From contig NW_019773692.1 in NCBI RefSeq assembly GCF_001039355.2, positions 611,082 to 675,081 of the forward strand: a DNA stretch of 64,000 nt, written 5' to 3'. The notes beneath the pieces are model-generated. The model ran no database searches. It was not told the DNA's origin and saw only the letters and a program-made list of their open reading frames with translations. Made by a program: the position numbers and the translations under genes. This DNA comes from Lingula anatina (taxonomy: Eukaryota > Brachiopoda > Lingulata > Lingulida > Lingulidae). Positions 42,001-52,600 of the stretch are shown here, piece after piece (position 1 is the stretch's first letter; each line of letters opens with the position of its first letter).

Positions 42001-42133
42001 TTATCTTCACTTTCTTGCAGATCCAAAATGTAAGGATGAATATTCTAATTGCCGTATTGTGGTTCAAGCGAGACTGTGTTCATACCAATACTATCATAAA
42101 GCATGTTGCAAGTCATGTAAAGTGCATAACTAA
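5646..42133 (+). CDS. ADAMTS-like matrix protein, ADAMTSL4/THSD4 type (whole gene, 12 coding exons plus an alternative first exon)
   Basis: Secreted, non-proteolytic relative of the ADAMTS proteases. Vertebrate ADAMTSL4 and THSD4/ADAMTSL6 bind fibrillin microfibrils, so a pericellular matrix role is inferred. Exons: 19982-20038 (or 5646-5702), 22362-22566, 27332-27510, 33471-33646, 34605-35128, 36178-36307, 37018-37225, 39723-39896, 40273-40431, 41052-41228, 41525-41672, 42021-42133. They sum to 2250 nt, giving 749 residues and a stop, with all phases consistent. Order: signal peptide 1-19, end of Cys-rich region 20-50, spacer about 51-165, Tyr/Arg-rich linker about 166-360, six TSRs about 361-712, PLAC 713-749. 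There is no metalloprotease or disintegrin domain. The N-terminal TSR usual in this family is missing from this model; it may lie outside the window or belong to another isoform. Orthology to ADAMTSL4 versus THSD4 is not resolved. Confidence 0.9.
8207..8420. mobile_element. MITE-like element with terminal inverted repeats
   Basis: Ends GGGCGCATTCCCATAGATT and (reverse complement of right end) GACCCCATTCCCAGAGATT, 15 of 19 identical, flanked by TAA on both sides (8204-8206, 8421-8423). 214 bp, noncoding. The 3-bp TAA repeat suggests PIF/Harbinger, as inference. Confidence 0.7.
14888..14912 (+). repeat. Poly(A) tract
   Basis: About 25 adenines. A possible retroposed 3' end, but no element was recognised upstream. 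Confidence 0.85.
15359..15723. mobile_element. TTAA-bounded inverted-repeat element, copy A (short)
   Basis: The left end TTATAGAGATAACTACTCTTC is the imperfect inverted repeat of the right end (reverse complement TTAAAGGGATAACAACTCTT). The outer four bases are TTAT (degraded) and TTAA. Both ends and the sub-terminal blocks match copy B at 52414-53044. About 365 bp, no coding capacity. Confidence 0.75.
17504..17523. repeat. Poly(T) tract
   Basis: About 20 thymines in the long intron; simple sequence. Confidence 0.85.
19857..19862 (+). promoter_or_regulatory. TATA box candidate for the proximal ADAMTS-like promoter
   Basis: TATAAA lies 120 bases upstream of the ATG at 19982, at a spacing that would give a 5' UTR of roughly 90 bases. 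No such clear box precedes the distal exon. Confidence 0.4.
19982..20038 (+). CDS. Proximal first coding exon, signal peptide
   Basis: The ATG opens 19 codons, MAVMKKKSILGTLLTLALL, with a Lys-rich n-region and a Leu-rich core, then a donor CTG|GTAAGG in phase 0. A second in-frame ATG is at codon 4. A TATAAA box lies about 120 bases upstream at 19857. Joining to 22362 keeps the frame. No clear small-x-small cleavage motif is present before the Cys-rich segment, so a short exon between this and 22362 is possible. Confidence 0.65.
20250..20341. repeat. CT-rich (polypyrimidine) microsatellite
   Basis: About 92 bases of TCTC/TCTG/TTTC units, 210 bases after the proximal signal-peptide exon. Short ORFs read through it are low-complexity artefacts. 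Confidence 0.9.
20491..20622 (+). CDS. Possible cassette exon of the ADAMTS-like gene (unproven)
   Basis: Between the proximal signal exon and exon 2, a strong acceptor (TTTTCTTGTGCAG ending at 20490) is followed by 44 open codons and a donor CAG|GTAATA. It is phase 0 at both ends, so inclusion would keep the frame. The peptide has four Cys (WCKLEFTC, VDCLG, HIVCRQ) and would place VCRQ just before the KVGCDG of exon 2, where the family normally has the rest of the Cys-rich domain. Similarity to that domain is weak; it may be chance. Confidence 0.25.
20623..22361 (+). other. Rest of the proximal first intron
   Basis: AT-rich, no exon recognised. Confidence 0.55.
22362..22566 (+). CDS. ADAMTS-like exon 2: end of Cys-rich region and start of spacer
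   Basis: Acceptor TTACTTGCAG, donor TTAG|GTAGGT, entering in phase 0 and leaving in phase 1. It encodes VGCDGLLGS followed by the CGVCGGDGSTC motif that closes the ADAMTS Cys-rich domain. The spacer then starts (a GY-N-I-IP-GA-NI-ITE pattern). NNIT and INIT are possible N-glycosylation sites. The reading NYLA|LRTRSG across the next junction matches the spacer of ADAMTSL4/THSD4. Confidence 0.92.
23483..23736. mobile_element. MITE-like element with long terminal inverted repeats
   Basis: The left 38 bases (GGGCCTGTTCACAAT...CCTAGCTACTGT) match the reverse complement of the right end (GGGCTCGTTCACAAT...CCTAGCTACTGT) at 31 of 38. The match continues inward through CTAACTCCA. 254 bp, in the intron between exons 2 and 3 of the ADAMTS-like gene. 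Possibly the same family as 8207-8420. Confidence 0.78.
23863..23887. repeat. Poly(A) tract
   Basis: About 25 adenines, 126 bases after the MITE-like element at 23483-23736. Confidence 0.85.
24799..24838. repeat. C-run followed by A-rich tract
   Basis: Nine or more C followed by an A-rich tract broken by single G residues; simple sequence. Confidence 0.85.
27332..27510 (+). CDS. ADAMTS-like exon 3: spacer domain
   Basis: Acceptor TTGTCTTGCAG, donor TTT|GTAAGT, phase 1 in and phase 0 out. It encodes the conserved spacer core: LRTRSGKSVVNGNWAID, then GTTFKYKR, and GEQLLADGPINETLDLF. These match the S-G-x-I/V-I/V-NGNWAID and GE-L-A-GP-T/N-E signatures of the ADAMTS spacer. INET is a possible N-glycosylation site. 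Confidence 0.95.
30038..30080. repeat. (CA)n microsatellite, interrupted
   Basis: CA repeats with ATACATAC interruptions, in the ADAMTS-like intron between exons 3 and 4. Confidence 0.9.
30636..30740. mobile_element. Possible left-end fragment of the GGGC MITE family
   Basis: Starts GGGCTCATTCCC, then GATCTAACTCCATAG and a block with AATCAG and CAGATTAACC that resembles the left interior of 23483-23736. No convincing right end was found. Confidence 0.35.
33471..33646 (+). CDS. ADAMTS-like exon 4: end of spacer and start of Tyr/Arg-rich linker
   Basis: Acceptor CTTATTTCAG, donor ACAG|GTATCT, phase 0 in and phase 2 out. The segment NPGIIYSYTTP is the NPG-x-x-Y-x-Y end of the ADAMTS spacer. 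After it the sequence becomes disordered in character and rich in Tyr, Arg and Ser, with no cysteine. The conserved part is secure. Confidence 0.88.
33647..34604 (+). other. ADAMTS-like intron between exons 4 and 5
   Basis: AT-rich, nothing recognised. Confidence 0.65.
34605..35128 (+). CDS. ADAMTS-like exon 5: Tyr/Arg/Gln/Ser-rich linker and start of TSR1
   Basis: Acceptor TTTCTTTAG, donor GGAG|GTAAAC, phase 2 in and phase 1 out; 524 nt open in the linking frame. Residues about 206-360 are low-complexity, with about 14 tyrosines in this exon and many Gln, Arg, Ser and Asn, and no Cys. The end reads SWRISGFTECSHTCGGG, the start of the first TSR (W-x-x-x-F-x-x-C-S-x-T-CGGG). Confidence 0.9.
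35129..36177 (+). other. ADAMTS-like intron inside TSR1
   Basis: Phase-1 intron within the TSR1 coding sequence, nothing else recognised. Confidence 0.65.
36178..36307 (+). CDS. ADAMTS-like exon 6: rest of TSR1
   Basis: Acceptor ATTATTTTAG, donor CTGG|GTATGG, phase 1 in and phase 2 out. It gives GTQNTIIVCVQ, then NDNCDNAIKPELQTVKCNNN and PCPPG, which supplies the remaining four cysteines of TSR1 and the C-x-x-x-PCPP end. Confidence 0.92.
36308..37017 (+). other. ADAMTS-like intron between TSR1 and TSR2
   Basis: AT-rich, nothing recognised. Confidence 0.65.
37018..37225 (+). CDS. ADAMTS-like exon 7: TSR2 and first strand of TSR3
   Basis: Acceptor AAATTCTAG, donor CCT|GTAAGA, phase 2 in and phase 0 out. 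It encodes WNTTEWSECTTTCGLGQKS, RNVECKQR, LCAKEPRP, RCDSNPPC, a complete TSR with CTTTCG, which fits the O-fucose consensus. EWKTGEWGP then starts TSR3. From here each intron falls just before the first cysteine of a TSR. Confidence 0.95.
37226..39722 (+). other. ADAMTS-like intron between exons 7 and 8
   Basis: 2.5 kb. Holds the fold-back element 37272-37475 close to the donor and a 17-bp direct tandem repeat (TGTTCAGTACAAATCC) near 39678-39712 just before the acceptor. Confidence 0.65.
37272..37475. repeat. Fold-back (long inverted repeat) element
   Basis: Left arm GAGAGCATTGAAGTCGAGAA then GAGGTCTAGCAAGGCCGAGA and CCTAAAT; the right arm is its reverse complement with few mismatches (perfect over GAGGTCTAGCAAGGCCGAGA and CCTAAAT). 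The inner AATCCTTTAA and GTCTCTCAATGA blocks also pair. It lies 46 bases after the TSR2 exon donor and could form a large hairpin in the pre-mRNA. Confidence 0.75.
39723..39896 (+). CDS. ADAMTS-like exon 8: TSR3 body
   Basis: Acceptor ATATCTTGCAG, donor ACG|GTTAGA (a weaker donor), phase 0 at both ends. It encodes CSVNCGHGKKSREVKC, then QCDANRKP and SCDAGEC, then EWYYTKWTDT to start TSR4. The residue before the second cysteine is Asn, not Ser/Thr, so the O-fucose consensus is lost. Confidence 0.93.
40273..40431 (+). CDS. ADAMTS-like exon 9: TSR4 body
   Basis: Acceptor CACTTTTCAG, donor TCT|GTAAGA, phase 0 at both ends. It encodes CSTDCGGGQYYRKVWC, SCDREDKP and PCRSDRPC, then KWFMGPWSS to start TSR5. 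Asp replaces the usual Ser/Thr before the second cysteine. Confidence 0.95.
41052..41228 (+). CDS. ADAMTS-like exon 10: TSR5 body
   Basis: Acceptor TTTCTTTCAG, donor TCA|GTGAGT, phase 0 at both ends. It encodes CSSCSGVQTRHVICI, NNCVTEDKPRQERAC and SESC, then EWYLSDWGS to start TSR6. The first Cys pair is C-S-S-C rather than C-S-x-S/T-C: one residue is deleted. Confidence 0.93.
41525..41672 (+). CDS. ADAMTS-like exon 11: TSR6 body
   Basis: Acceptor CTTTTCAG, donor ACAG|GTACGT, phase 0 in and phase 1 out. It encodes CSASCSGGIKSRSVKC, NHCKITDKPPTQESC and LTPCPTVPT, the last TSR, with an intact C-S-x-S-C-x-x-G consensus. Confidence 0.95.
42021..42133 (+). CDS. ADAMTS-like exon 12: PLAC domain and stop
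   Basis: Acceptor TTTCTTGCAG, phase 1. It encodes DPKCKDEYSNC, a middle segment, then LCSYQYYHKACCKSC and the end KVHN, followed by TAA at 42131-42133. The six cysteines in the pattern C-C-C-CC-C are those of the PLAC (protease and lacunin) domain that ends papilins and ADAMTSL proteins. Confidence 0.95.
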
Positions 42134-43664
42134 AACCCTGCTATTTGACACCAGTTGAAGCAAGACGCGATAGAAAAAAAGTATTACCAACATAATATTC
42201 ATAGGTGCCATGTACATGACATAAGCACAAGCCTTTGGATTTTCATGATGATTTTCACAACGCTTTTCACAATCATGCCATTATTGTGGAAACCAGGACT
42301 TCTTATTATCCACTGTCACCTTAACGTCACCTGAGGAGCACCCATATAGAACTTAATGCAGGACTTAAAAAGATTGTTTACAATTAATATACATAATGCA
42401 ACTGCAACAGGAGGTATAGGTGGCTGGCAGACTAAGAAATGGCCATTTTATATTTTGTCCATCATGTGACAGTAGAAAAAAGGGATTATTTAACAAAACC
42501 ACTTGAATATGACATGAGATAATTTCGTTTTTCAGGTTCACAAGTGACCTTATCTTGTATTGTGTTGACGCACACACAAAAAGTTATATTTGTATTGAAG
42601 AACAGAATCGTTTAACTGGTTAATGCCAATGTCACAGGCATCCATATTCCTTGACAAGCTCTTGGGGGTTTGGTTCTTCCTCAGTTCTGAACAGATTTCC
42701 AGGGTACATTTCTTCCATTTTTCTATTTATTGTGAGCTTCAACATGCACATCATGTTTTTACAAATTGAATTAAAGCTTTGCATTATGTCTTACTTAATG
42801 CTATATGCATCAATGTAAACTGTGATTTACATCTTGCAATGGATGTATGCTGAGTGAGAGGTTTTTTTTTTATGAATACAGACAAAATTAAATGACACAG
42901 TTGCTTTACAGGAAGTAAAGAAAGTGAATAACATATTTATTTATATAATTTGGTCAAGAAAAAAATATGAAGTAATGATCATTTGTGACCTCAAGATTAT
43001 TTTAGTGATTAAAGTTTGTATTGAAACATTGACGTGAGGCATTTTGGTGCTAAAAGTCTGTACAAAGTTGATTTTTTTTTCGAATGAAGTTGTGATAGAC
43101 AAGCATGAATTAACACAATGTATCTTGCTTCTAGAACAAATGGCTGGGAGAATCTCTGCCTGCATATCTTGAAAATTATTTATCGTAATAGTTTGGTTGT
43201 TAAAGTATCTTATAATTTTTTCAATGTTGGAAATGGGTTATTTTTAATGTCTACATCTTCACTGGCCATTGTAGAGCTTAATAGCTCTTACCAACTATTT
43301 CACAATCTATCAACACACTTTCATACAAAAACAAACTTGACTGATTTCATCATATTTGTTTTCATCATACACATTAATCATCTTTGTCTTGCAACCATTT
43401 TGTTATTGTTAAAAGCTATATTTCTGTTGTATTATTTAGAGTTAGGTTTATACTTGTTAGTAACACTGCCAGTATTTTATTGCCAATATTGAATTTAATG
43501 TCCGCATGACATTTGCACACGAAGGGTTTTAGGGCAATTTGCCTTTTTGCTAGTACATTTTATATAAAGATTTGCTTCCATGTAGTTTTTGGATAACCTG
43601 GTTGAATGGCTGTGATTTTATACCACTGATAAGGGCTTTATCGAAGTTTATTTATGCCTTGATC

Positions 43665-43670
43665 AATAAA
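43665..43670 (+). terminator. Poly(A) signal candidate, ADAMTS-like gene
   Basis: AATAAA about 1.53 kb after the stop; a second AATAAA is at 43985-43990. Either would end the 3' UTR before the PSMA4 3' end. Confidence 0.45.
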
Positions 43671-44766
43671 AAATTAAATTTACATTTTGAATGATTTTGT
43701 CAATAACTTTGTTAATATCAAGACATACGGTGTCAGCCTGTTTGGTTCAAACAGTTATACTGAGGAAATTCCACTGGTTTTTGATGACAGAACTTTGATT
43801 CATATATGCATTTTACTCACATTTAAAACAAGTTGTATAGGAAACCATTAGAACCAGTTATTTTAAACTATTCAGTTTAACATATTAGAGCTTCAGGTCA
43901 ACATTTCATGCCATATCTTTCAATGTTTGTTTTTTGTACATTATGTTAATACCATGAAATTGTATTTAGTTGAACTTCATTTATAATAAAACAAATTTAA
44001 TCACATTTTGTAGTTTTGACTTATTGCTCAAATATTCTGTAATTTGTCATTTGGATTTGACAGTCACAGTAATATCTTTATAAACAATTTTGTCAAGATA
44101 AACTTCATATTAAACAACTACAAATGTATGTAAATAGTTCTCATCTAATTTTTTCGAGGAAAAAAAACATGACATTAATCAAATTAGTCTTGGAAAATCT
44201 CAGTTCACTTTTGAATTGTTTCACTTTTTTTTATATCCACAAGTTGTTTATGTGAAAATAAGTAAGTTAAACAACCAGTTATATCTATAGTTTTTTTCAC
44301 CAGTGGAGAAAAACACATGCATAATTTCTAAAGTTTGTTTAATAGTTCTATAAATGCTTTTCCAGTCATAGACATACATTGATACAATCAAAATAATTCC
44401 ATTTTCTTCATTATCTCTTCCCTTCCTTTTGTTCAGTTCATTCTGGGTGACTTTTTGTTATAAACCATGTACCATTTATGTTATAGAAAAGTCCTTGGCT
44501 CACTGTAATATATACACAGTTACAGCACAGCATCTTCACAATTTACAGTCACAAACTCCAGTGCAGAGATTTGTCTCTCTCCTCCACTTCATTAATCTTC
44601 TTCAACTGGATTCAATACCATCTATTTCAACTACAAAAGAAATAAAAAAAAGCTTCACAGCTATGTTTACAGAGTGAAATAATTGCTTTTTGAGTAAAAA
44701 GTAGGTCAAGGTGCAAAGATGTCGAGTGATATATGATATAAAACATTGTATTTAGTTTTATTTAGA

Positions 44767-44771
<5 letters not shown>

Positions 44772-44848
<77 letters not shown>
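44772..44848. repeat. (AC)n microsatellite, about 38 units
   Basis: An uninterrupted AC/CA run of 77 bases in the tail-to-tail interval between the ADAMTS-like gene and PSMA4. Unit number is likely polymorphic. Confidence 0.97.
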
Positions 44849-44852
<4 letters not shown>

Positions 44853-45002
44853 AATGTAATGTACTGGAGAAACGATGTGATTGAGATTACTGGGTTCAAC
44901 ATTGGGGTTGACAATTGCTTCAACACAAAGATGTTTAGACTGGAGTGAAAAGATTATATTGAATATAACCTGAAAAGGTTATATTACAAAAGATAATTAC
45001 TG

Positions 45003-45008
45003 TTTATT
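45003..45008 (-). terminator. PSMA4: Poly(A) signal candidate, PSMA4
   Basis: TTTATT on the plus strand reads AATAAA on the minus strand, about 220 bases beyond the PSMA4 stop. Another minus-strand AATAAA is at 44757-44762. Confidence 0.45.
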
Positions 45009-45224
45009 GTATAATCTTGACCATTGTTCAATCAAAAACTTCTAACTGAAAAGGAAGACACATCAAATATGGAGATATCTATCCTTAGCTATAAATTTCC
45101 AAGAAAGAGACATTTTGAACAGACAAAGCCAATGCTGCCAGTAAAAATTAATACTGCACCACAACAAAAGCTGACAGACATATTGCCAGTTTGATGGATA
45201 AAAATTACCTTAATGATTAAAAAT

Positions 45225-48853
<3,629 letters not shown>

Positions 48854-49358
48854 GTTGGATATTTGTAGAGCTATGCGTTCAGTTATTTAGCAGTCACAGT
48901 TTCGTATTTATTTGTTTTAAACTAGCAATGTAAAATCCTTACAAAATGTATTCAATTTCAATAAAAAGATATCTGTATAAACGTTAGAAGCCATTTACTT
49001 TTGAAAATGTAATGTTAGCTGATTTACTGAAATCGTAAACGCATACACATTCCAAGTTTCGGACATTCAAATTATTCCTTGTCTTCTGCAACACCAAGGG
49101 CCACATATATTGATGACGTAAAAATTTAAACATCACAACAACATTCAACTAGCAGGCGAGTAGTTGGGAGTTCTCGCCATCAGTTTTTGTATCGCAAACT
49201 TTAATGTGAGACTATATTACGGTGATTTTTGTAGAATGGATTAGATTTTGGGCTGTTCACTTTCAAAGAAAGCTAAGAGTTTCAGCGGGATCGAAAGAGT
49301 GCAGGTGTGAGCAGTACATTGATTCCCCAAGTAGGCTTCACATGCAGGGGCAGTGGCG
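48854..49358. promoter_or_regulatory. Head-to-head promoter interval of PSMA4 (-) and laminin (+)
   Basis: Only 505 bases separate the two start codons, so both core promoters and 5' UTRs must lie here. A CRE/ATF-like TGACGTAA is at 49114-49121. The right half (49140-49358) is richer in GC than the flanks. No TATA box is obvious on the laminin side. Confidence 0.6.
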
Positions 49359-49362
49359 ATGA
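49342..49362 (+). promoter_or_regulatory. Short uORF whose stop overlaps the laminin start codon
   Basis: ATG at 49342 opens a six-codon frame (MQGQWR) that stops with TGA at 49360-49362, so the stop and the laminin ATG (49359-49361) share bases in ATGA. Seen directly; whether the transcript includes it depends on the start site. Confidence 0.5.
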
Positions 49363-49694
49363 CCTGGATTTGGTTGTCCTTGGTATTTACGACGCTTTGG
49401 GCTTCAGGGACAGCTGTGCCCGTCAACGTAGCCCTAAACAAGCCAGTTTCAGCCAACATCACATGTGGGGCCACTGGTATTGAGACCTACTACGGCCACA
49501 ATCAGATACTTGTCCAGCCTCGTCTGCGAGTGTCAGGCGAATGTGAAGATGTAAACACTCACCCAGCTACAGCCATGGTGGATGGCGATCCCAATACCTG
49601 GTGGCAGAGCACCTCAAGGTCCAGGCTTGTGGCCGCACAGCTAGGACTGACCACAGCTGACCCAGAGGCTATTATTATTTTGGATTTGGATCAG
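49359..49694 (+). CDS. Laminin exon 1: signal peptide and first half of LN domain
   Basis: ATG at 49359, then [20 protein letters not shown], a signal peptide. The LN domain starts with [34 protein letters not shown] (WWQS at residues 81-84) is the LN hallmark. It ends [14 protein letters not shown] in phase 0. A GTG two codons upstream is in frame but is not a credible start. Confidence 0.93.
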
Positions 49695-52600
49695 GTATGC
49701 ATTCTTGGAAATATCTTATTGTGAAGTTATTTGTTGGTATTGTTTGCTATAGTTATATTGACTATGAATAATTAAAAACCCACTTCCAATAATGTAGAAA
49801 AAGGCTACGCCCAGGTGTGTCTTAATCATTAATTATGTATGAAAGTCTGTGAGTAATCATGCTGTTTATTTTACATTGCAATTGTCAGTGAACATGCTCC
49901 ACCATATATGTCAAACTTTAATGTGACATTTAATTGTGTTTAAAAACTTAATTTTACAATATTTGGTGAAGTTAATTTTTTTACCACTTACTGAACATTC
50001 TTGTTGTTAAGGATCTATTCTTTAATCTGTCAACCAATTAACACATCCTTATAACTGTTGTGAATATTTAATACAGCCTGTCCAAGGAGGAAGCAATCAG
50101 GTCTGGGAAATTACACGAGAGTTAATTACATTAGTTTTTAATTAGTGGAATGCCAAATAAGGAATTGTAACACTATGGATTTGTGTGGTGTGATTTTGAA
50201 CACTTGCCATCTGTTTGTCAGTTATTTTATTATTTTTAAAGTTAAAGAAACTGAAAATATTTTTTAAAAAGTGAGAATAAGGTTCATTACACAGTGTTTT
50301 CCCATCTGTAAAACTTTCTGCCTTTTATCTTTTATGCAAATAAAATTATATTGCCAATTAGACCTGATCTTAAATTTCCAAAAATGTGTTATGAGATTAG
50401 AACTGGCACAAATATTTTATGAAAGGAAAACACTTAAAATGGAGGGAAATACTGTGGAATAGAATCAAGAAGCTGATCACAGATGCATGTAGTACGCAAA
50501 CACAGATATGTGCAAGTGTAACTTTTTTGATTGAAATTGTGAATCAGATGTTGGTCATTGGTATGCAATGTTGAAAACTTCATGCATTTTCTTTTATATG
50601 TATACATAATTTTTTTTTTAAATGCAACCTAACAGTCTAAAGACAGATTATAAGACTTTGTTCATGGTTTTAAAACATTACAGTACTTAACTGTTATATT
50701 TACAGGGTTGTATATTCAGAGCCTCTAATTACGTATCTGTTTTAAATTTTGAAGTATCAACATATGAAATATTCCCTGTCCATTTTGACTGTGCCAAAAG
50801 GGAACAGTGTGCAAGAAAATGGGAGAATATTTGATTTTTCTTTTTCATAAATTATCAGTAAAACTTTTTGTCTTCTTTTTGCCTACAGGAATTCTCAGTG
50901 GAACAGATCATACTGAGTATGGGAGACTCAAAAAGACCAGATCGCCTAGCCATTGAGAAATCATTTGATGGAGTAACCTACCGGCCCTGGGTGTATGTGG
51001 TGACCAGTACTTCCGAATGCCAGGATATGTTTGGTGTGTCGGAGAGAAAGCAACCAAGTGACAATGTCATACCCATATGTATAAGATATGAAAGTATCAG
51101 GGCTACAACAAATGAAACGGTAATAACACATAAATATATGTCATATTTTTTACAAAATTGTAATTATGATTTAAATTGTCAGATTAAATCAAATGTTTGA
51201 TTAGTGTATACATGCTTTGAGTCTTCTACAATAGCCAGGGAGTCAAGGCATGCGTATCCTAGGCTTCAGATCCAATTGATGTCAGCTTCTTTATTATCAA
51301 ATCTTCATACATGCATAGCTTGGCATTCAACATTTTTTTTATCAAAAATTATTGTTCTATTACAAATACGACCTCAGGGATAGCACCAGGTAGACGAGGA
51401 TAATAGCTATGTCACATGCCTTTTTACGAACTTAGAGGCATACAATTTAGATGGTGCCTTGAGCGTTTAAAATTGGCACAGTAAATTTGAATCAAATGCT
51501 GCTGAATGTCACTCTGTTAAGCAGTGGAGATTTGAAAATAAGGGCACATTTTGTATCTGGTGTTTTAGATAGGCATTTGGAATTTATCCTAAAATTTCAA
51601 ATGTCTGTCCAGTTAGAAATAAATAATTTTAATTGTGTATTTTTTTTTTCAGATGACATTTGATTTTCAAGCGTTTCCACTTGCTGTCAAGGTAAAAACT
51701 GTTTACCAATTAAGTCCTACAAAGTCTGACAGAACCTCTTCTATCTGAAAATGTACTGTTACATTTTAGACAAATGAAATCAATACAGCTTAGAATCAGA
51801 CCCAATAACTTAGATGGAAAGGTATGAACCAAAAGGACATTTTTTATCTTAATATGCCTCTTTTTTTTTTCAATTACCACTTTCTACCAAGCATATTGTC
51901 CTTCAGTTTATTTGATCAATTTCTTTTTGCTGATAATATTTCTGATTACATTTGTTAATTTATATTCAGGACTGGAAGCTTGCCCGCTATCTCAAGTTGC
52001 AGTTTTATGAAATGGAGTTAACATTGGGGGCAACAGGAGATAACTGGGTGAGCATATGCATACTGTTACATAAGATACTGATAAGTCCCATTTTACTTTA
52101 TCTACTGTATCCAGGTATTTACAAAATGTATACTTGGGAGTAGCTAGGAAATTAGTATTGATTTTATTGATTTAGCAAGTTGTCTGAAAGCATGCATGCA
52201 CAGTAATCATTTTGCTAAGGTTTTCTGATAAATTATTCAACACATGTGACAAATCTCTTGATGCATTGTATTTGTATTGTACTATTGTAGAATTGTGGCA
52301 GATACATCAATATTACCTGGCAATATATGTTAAATTTAGGATTAAATGCATTTATGTTTTTATTCTTATATTTGTATTAAAAAGGCAACTCAAAGTTTGA
52401 TAGGAGGTTGTTATTAAAGCAATAATAACTCTTCCTTTGAGATTCAAAATTCCGCAAGAAATACATTCTAAACAACACACGGAAATATATTATATTGCAT
52501 TTCACCACTAAAACGGCTGTTATTGTAGTAAAACTAAAAACTGTGCTTGTCAATAGGACTTTCGGTGCCTTTTTTCCCGGTCATCAAGGCATTTGATGCC

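Larger units (their letters stand above)
42134..45224. other. Tail-to-tail interval (3' UTRs and spacer)
   Basis: 3' UTR of the ADAMTS-like gene to about 43690 or 44000, then spacer with the (AC)n run, then the PSMA4 3' UTR from about 45000. Confidence 0.6.

Noticed and set aside
43118-43492. 124-codon plus-strand ORF after the ADAMTS-like stop
   Set aside because: It lies in the 3' UTR, is hydrophobic because of T-rich codons, and shows no family motif or splice context.
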